Assembly (NCBI RefSeq): GCF_000701405.1
Contig: NZ_JNIV01000158.1
Coordinates: 1 to 6,566 of the forward strand
Length of the DNA stretch: 6,566 nucleotides
Direction: 5' to 3'
DNA from: Deinococcus marmoris DSM 12784
Lineage (GTDB): Bacteria > Deinococcota > Deinococci > Deinococcales > Deinococcaceae
Within the stretch, counting starts at the first letter, position 1. Each line of letters opens with the position of its first letter. The position numbers and the translations under genes were made by a program. Positions 3,921 to 6,566 of the stretch are shown one piece after another. The notes below the pieces were generated by a model that did no database searches, had not been told where the DNA came from, and saw only the letters and a list, made by a program, of their open reading frames with translations.

Positions 3921-6080
3921 ATGACTGGAATCAAGGAAGAAGTCGAGGCAGTGGTGGGGGCGGCGCTGGCCGGGGGGCCGGGGGTCTCGGTGATCCGCGC
4001 GGTGCCCGGTGGCGGGAAGACTGCTGGGGCCATCGCGGCGGCGGTGGCGCGGCTGCCGGAAAAAGCCCTGTGGGCGGTGCGAGAGACCGTGTGCAGCCGT
4101 CAGGCGGGAGCGGCGCCCACTCTGGCCGCGCAGACGGCCAGGGACTTCCAGGGCGCGGCGGGTCAGGATGTGACGCAAACCATCCTCGGGTGCGCCCACC
4201 TGAGCGATGACGCGTACCACCAGCAGTTCACCTGGGACCGTCCGGTAGCCGTGGTCAGCCACGCGCACCTGCCGCTGTTGCTCCAGCCTGGTCTGCATGG
4301 ACCACTGGGCAAACTGCGCGAGGCCAGCGGCGTCATCATCGACGAGGACCCACTGAGTGCGCTGTCGCTGCATGTCGGCCTCACCAGCGGACAGGGTCAG
4401 TTGCGTGGTCTGCCGCTGGCGAATCTGGCTGAAGTGCTGCGGCCCCACGCCATGGACGCCCGGCAACAGGCCGCCGTCGACATGCTGGCCGCACTGGCCC
4501 GGGGCTGGCCGCCGGAACTGAAGCGGCACTTGACGGGCGTTCATCCGTTCGCCGCCGCCTGGCCCAGCCAGGGCATCGCGCGGTGCATGCTGCGCGGGCC
4601 GGGCTTTTGGGCGCTGATCGGCCCGGCCCTGCAAATTCTGGCGGAGCAGCCTGCCGCCGCTACGGCGCTGCGCGCAGCCATCGCTGGGCACCTGTTTCCC
4701 TGGCTCCGGGGCGAGGACATCAGCCTGACCACCCGCGAACGGCTCGCCGATCTGCTGGTGGACGCCCTTCTCGATGATCTCGTCGCCGCTGAGGAAGGGC
4801 AGATCCGCCGGCGCTGTGGACTGGTGTGGCGCGGGGACTTTGAGTCGGTGTACCCCAAGGTGTTGGCCTTCGACATCTTGCAGCCCGCACTGGTTGACCG
4901 CCCCATCGTGGTCCTGGACGCGTATGCCTCTGAGGCCCAGTACCGCGCCATTTTCGGCTCGGACTGCCGGATCCTCGATGTCGGCGCGCGCCGTCCGTTG
5001 CGGGTCCAACTGGCTCCGCAGCTCGCTCTGGACCCCGCGCGGTCCCAGCCGCGCAAAGCTGTCCTGGTGGCCCGCGAGATCCTGGCGCACGCGGCGCGGT
5101 CCCCAGGAGGGCAGGTACTTCTGGTCCCGCAAGGTTCCCATAAAGCTGTCCAGCAGGCGCTGTCCACGGCGGCAGGACTTACTGGCGTGTGCGCCTCGCC
5201 GCCCAGGGTGGCCCACTGGTACGGGGGGCGAGGCAACAACACTTTCCTGGGCCAGGACACGCGCGCCCTGACCATGCCCCATTTGCCCGCTGTCGTGCGC
5301 GAGTGCAGCCTGACGGCACTGTTTCCGCTCGAATTGGACCATGCGGCGCGCGCCGCCCTGATGGGCCACCACGAGCGCTCAGAACTGCTGCAGATGCTGC
5401 ACCGGGGCCGTCAGCTCCAGTTTGCTCCGACGTCGGCCCCGCGCTCGATTCTGCACGCCTTGCCCTGCGCGCTGTGCCCCGAACACGCGCGCGCCACCTG
5501 CAATGCTCAGGATCACACCCAGCCCACGGCCTGTAGGCACTGGGCTGGTGATCTGGAACTGGAGCCGTACGCGACGGTGGTCCCAGTGACCACAGGAAGT
5601 CCAAACCCTATGTTCGGAGCAGTGCTGGCCGACGTTGCGCGTGATCTGGAGCAGTCCTGCGGCGGTGCGCCCCTCATTGCGCTGGAGGCACTGGGCCTTG
5701 TCGTGCCGCGCGCTAAGAGGGCGGCCCACCAAGCGCAACTCCTTACGGCAACCAGGGCGTTGTTGGCGCTGGGGAAGGATCCTATCCTGCCTGCGCTGAG
5801 CGCCTGGCGGGGACGTTGGCAGGCACTTCCTGGACCGTTTTCAGATCGCCGTACAGCGGTCTGGTGTGGCCTGGTGGACGCCTGTGGCGACCGATCCCGG
5901 CGGTCTGTCTATCAGGTGCTGGGCGCGGGAGGGCTGGGCTGGTCACGCTGTCCGGTGCGGACCTCGCAGCCAACACCGTTGATCGTCTGGGCGCCGGACA
6001 AGGCCGCAGCCGTCAGGGCGCTTCAGTGCCTGCTGCCCGGCCTGGCTGTTTCTTCCAGCGCGACAACGGAAAACCGCTGA
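3921..6080 (+). CDS. SF2 helicase-like ATPase (distantly Rad3/XPD/DinG-like), putative replication or DNA-processing protein
   Basis: A 719-aa protein. Walker A is AVPGGGKT (27-34, Lys33). VVSHAHLPLL (111-120) sits where Rad3/DinG helicases have their NHxLL element. Walker B/DExD is GVIIDEDP with D141-E142-D143. Late motifs follow: HWYGGRGNNTF (432-442), resembling an RGxN element, and LLQMLHRGRQL (489-499), a motif VI candidate with Q491, R495 and R497. Together these suggest a nucleic-acid translocase or helicase. C516-x2-C519-x7-C527-x10-C538, with nearby histidines, is a probable metal site; in XPD/DinG the iron-sulfur cysteines lie between Walker A and B, so the arrangement differs. Residues about 555-719 resemble nothing I recognise. 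The ATG at 3921 has no clear Shine-Dalgarno; GTG at 3951 after AAGGAAGAA is an alternative that keeps the P-loop. It is transcribed separately from the mob operon. Plasmid replication, transfer DNA processing or defence are all possible. Confidence 0.75.
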   Translation: MTGIKEEVEAVVGAALAGGPGVSVIRAVPGGGKTAGAIAAAVARLPEKALWAVRETVCSRQAGAAPTLAAQTARDFQGAAGQDVTQTILGCAHLSDDAYHQQFTWDRPVAVVSHAHLPLLLQPGLHGPLGKLREASGVIIDEDPLSALSLHVGLTSGQGQLRGLPLANLAEVLRPHAMDARQQAAVDMLAALARGWPPELKRHLTGVHPFAAAWPSQGIARCMLRGPGFWALIGPALQILAEQPAAATALRAAIAGHLFPWLRGEDISLTTRERLADLLVDALLDDLVAAEEGQIRRRCGLVWRGDFESVYPKVLAFDILQPALVDRPIVVLDAYASEAQYRAIFGSDCRILDVGARRPLRVQLAPQLALDPARSQPRKAVLVAREILAHAARSPGGQVLLVPQGSHKAVQQALSTAAGLTGVCASPPRVAHWYGGRGNNTFLGQDTRALTMPHLPAVVRECSLTALFPLELDHAARAALMGHHERSELLQMLHRGRQLQFAPTSAPRSILHALPCALCPEHARATCNAQDHTQPTACRHWAGDLELEPYATVVPVTTGSPNPMFGAVLADVARDLEQSCGGAPLIALEALGLVVPRAKRAAHQAQLLTATRALLALGKDPILPALSAWRGRWQALPGPFSDRRTAVWCGLVDACGDRSRRSVYQVLGAGGLGWSRCPVRTSQPTPLIVWAPDKAAAVRALQCLLPGLAVSSSATTENR

Positions 6081-6240
6081 CGAGTCAAGGGCGTGCAGGC
6101 CAGATGGAGAAGAAAAAATGGACACAGGGGGGGAGAGGAAACAACATAGCAGCGGCGTTGCTGGGTGGGCCTGAAAAAAGTGAAGGAGGGCACCTGGGAC
6201 CAGTGGAAAGAGGAAGGGTTCAGTACCGGACAACTTGAGT
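6081..6240. other. Non-coding stretch between the helicase-like gene and the IS4 end
   Basis: About 160 bp, purine-rich on the plus strand, with a G7 run at 6127-6133. A 44-codon frame at 6103-6238 has no ribosome binding site and looks random. No terminator hairpin with a T-tract was found after the helicase-like gene. The right part (about 6221-6240) is probably the inverted repeat of the IS4-family element. Confidence 0.4.
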
Positions 6241-6566
6241 TCAGGCGGTGCTGAGCGCAGGAAAAGGGTGACTCAGGAGGCCAAAGTAGGCTTCGGCCTG
6301 TGGGCGATCCCATCTCAGCGCTCTCGCCAGATATTGCCAGCCATACTGGTACACGCTTGTTGCGCGGCGACCATGAGCCTTGATCAGAATCGGTTTGCAC
6401 GCGTTCATCCAGACGCCCACCCTCAAACAGCACACCCAGGCCAGCGTGACCAGTCCAAATAACCGCTCCAGTCGGTCAGCGTGGGTCACCGCTGACCGTT
6501 CCAGGTCGAAGCCCCGCGACTTCATGCTGCTGAACGTACACTCGATGCTCCAGCGCAGTCGATAGA
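6221..6566 (-). mobile_element. IS4-family insertion sequence, 3' end (rest outside window)
   Basis: The minus strand carries the end of an IS4-type transposase entering from beyond the window. The element should finish shortly after the transposase stop at 6241. CAGTACCGGACAACTTGAG (6221-6239) is the likeliest terminal repeat, chosen by position, but its partner is not in the window, so the boundary is uncertain by some tens of bases. Confidence 0.65.
6241..6566 (-). CDS. IS4-family transposase, C-terminal part (5' end outside window)
   Basis: The minus strand is open from the window edge to the TGA at 6241-6243, about 107 codons. It begins YRLRWSIECTFSSMK, which is the complete IS4-family signature Y-x2-R-x3-E-x6-K: Tyr at 6562-6564, Arg at 6553-6555, the catalytic Glu at 6541-6543 and Lys at 6520-6522. 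It continues SRGFDLE and then the hydrophobic helix LERLFGLVTLAWVCCLRVGVW usual in these enzymes. An ATG at 6523-6525 lies inside the signature and is not the true start. The two Asp residues of the DDE triad would be upstream, outside the window. Full-length members are commonly around 350-450 aa, so only the last quarter or so is seen. The visible part has no frameshift. Confidence 0.88.
   Translation of the reverse strand, partial: YRLRWSIECTFSSMKSRGFDLERSAVTHADRLERLFGLVTLAWVCCLRVGVWMNACKPILIKAHGRRATSVYQYGWQYLARALRWDRPQAEAYFGLLSHPFPALSTA

Noticed and set aside
3906..5372. A 488-codon open frame on the minus strand opposite the helicase-like gene
   Set aside because: Its product is rich in Gln, Arg, Gly and His with no motif, and it lies wholly opposite a gene with clear ATPase motifs. 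Long antisense frames are common in very GC-rich DNA.
6103..6238. A 44-codon frame starting MEKKKW after the helicase-like gene
   Set aside because: It has no convincing ribosome binding site and random-looking Gly-rich content, and it runs into the probable IS4 end.
1..6566. CRISPR array, tRNA or rRNA genes
   Set aside because: No regularly spaced repeats and no cloverleaf or rRNA-like sequence were seen.

Overview
The window is very GC-rich, with densely packed genes, overlapping start and stop codons and two different insertion-sequence remnants. This fits an accessory replicon (plasmid or integrated mobile element) of a high-GC bacterium. My best guess is Deinococcus or a relative, from the look of the proteins and the IS4/IS5-type elements. 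No rRNA, tRNA or housekeeping gene is present to confirm it, so this placement is inference.

Layout from left to right. (1) Positions 1-328 are the right end of an IS5-family element: the C-terminal third of its DDE transposase and a probable terminal inverted repeat. (2) Positions 329-588 are non-coding and hold an 18-bp inverted repeat, a duplicated 10-mer and a candidate promoter. This is where an oriT and an autoregulatory operator would be expected. (3) Positions 589-3525 are a tight plus-strand operon of four genes: a small ribbon-helix-helix-like relaxosome accessory protein, a very short (177 aa) HUH relaxase of MOBP/VirD2 type, a VirD4/TraG-type coupling ATPase, and a 129-aa membrane protein. 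Each gene overlaps the next by 1 to 4 bases. (4) Positions 3526-3920 are a non-coding gap of about 395 bp with several small inverted repeats, a pyrimidine-rich stretch and a C9 run. (5) Positions 3921-6080 encode a 719-aa SF2 helicase-like ATPase, distantly Rad3/XPD/DinG-like, with a C-terminal cysteine cluster. Its exact role is unknown; plasmid replication or DNA processing is the likeliest. (6) Positions 6081-6240 are non-coding. (7) Positions 6241-6566 on the minus strand are the C-terminal end of an IS4-family transposase running off the window.

A model for how the genes work together (inference): the accessory protein and relaxase form a relaxosome on an oriT just upstream, the VirD4-like ATPase delivers the relaxase-DNA complex to a secretion channel encoded elsewhere, and the two-helix membrane protein may help anchor that ATPase, which has only one short hydrophobic segment. 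No mating-pore genes are seen, so the element is either mobilizable or its channel genes lie outside the window. The most unusual features are the minimal relaxase/coupling-protein cassette and the helicase-like protein whose Cys cluster lies after, rather than between, the helicase motifs.
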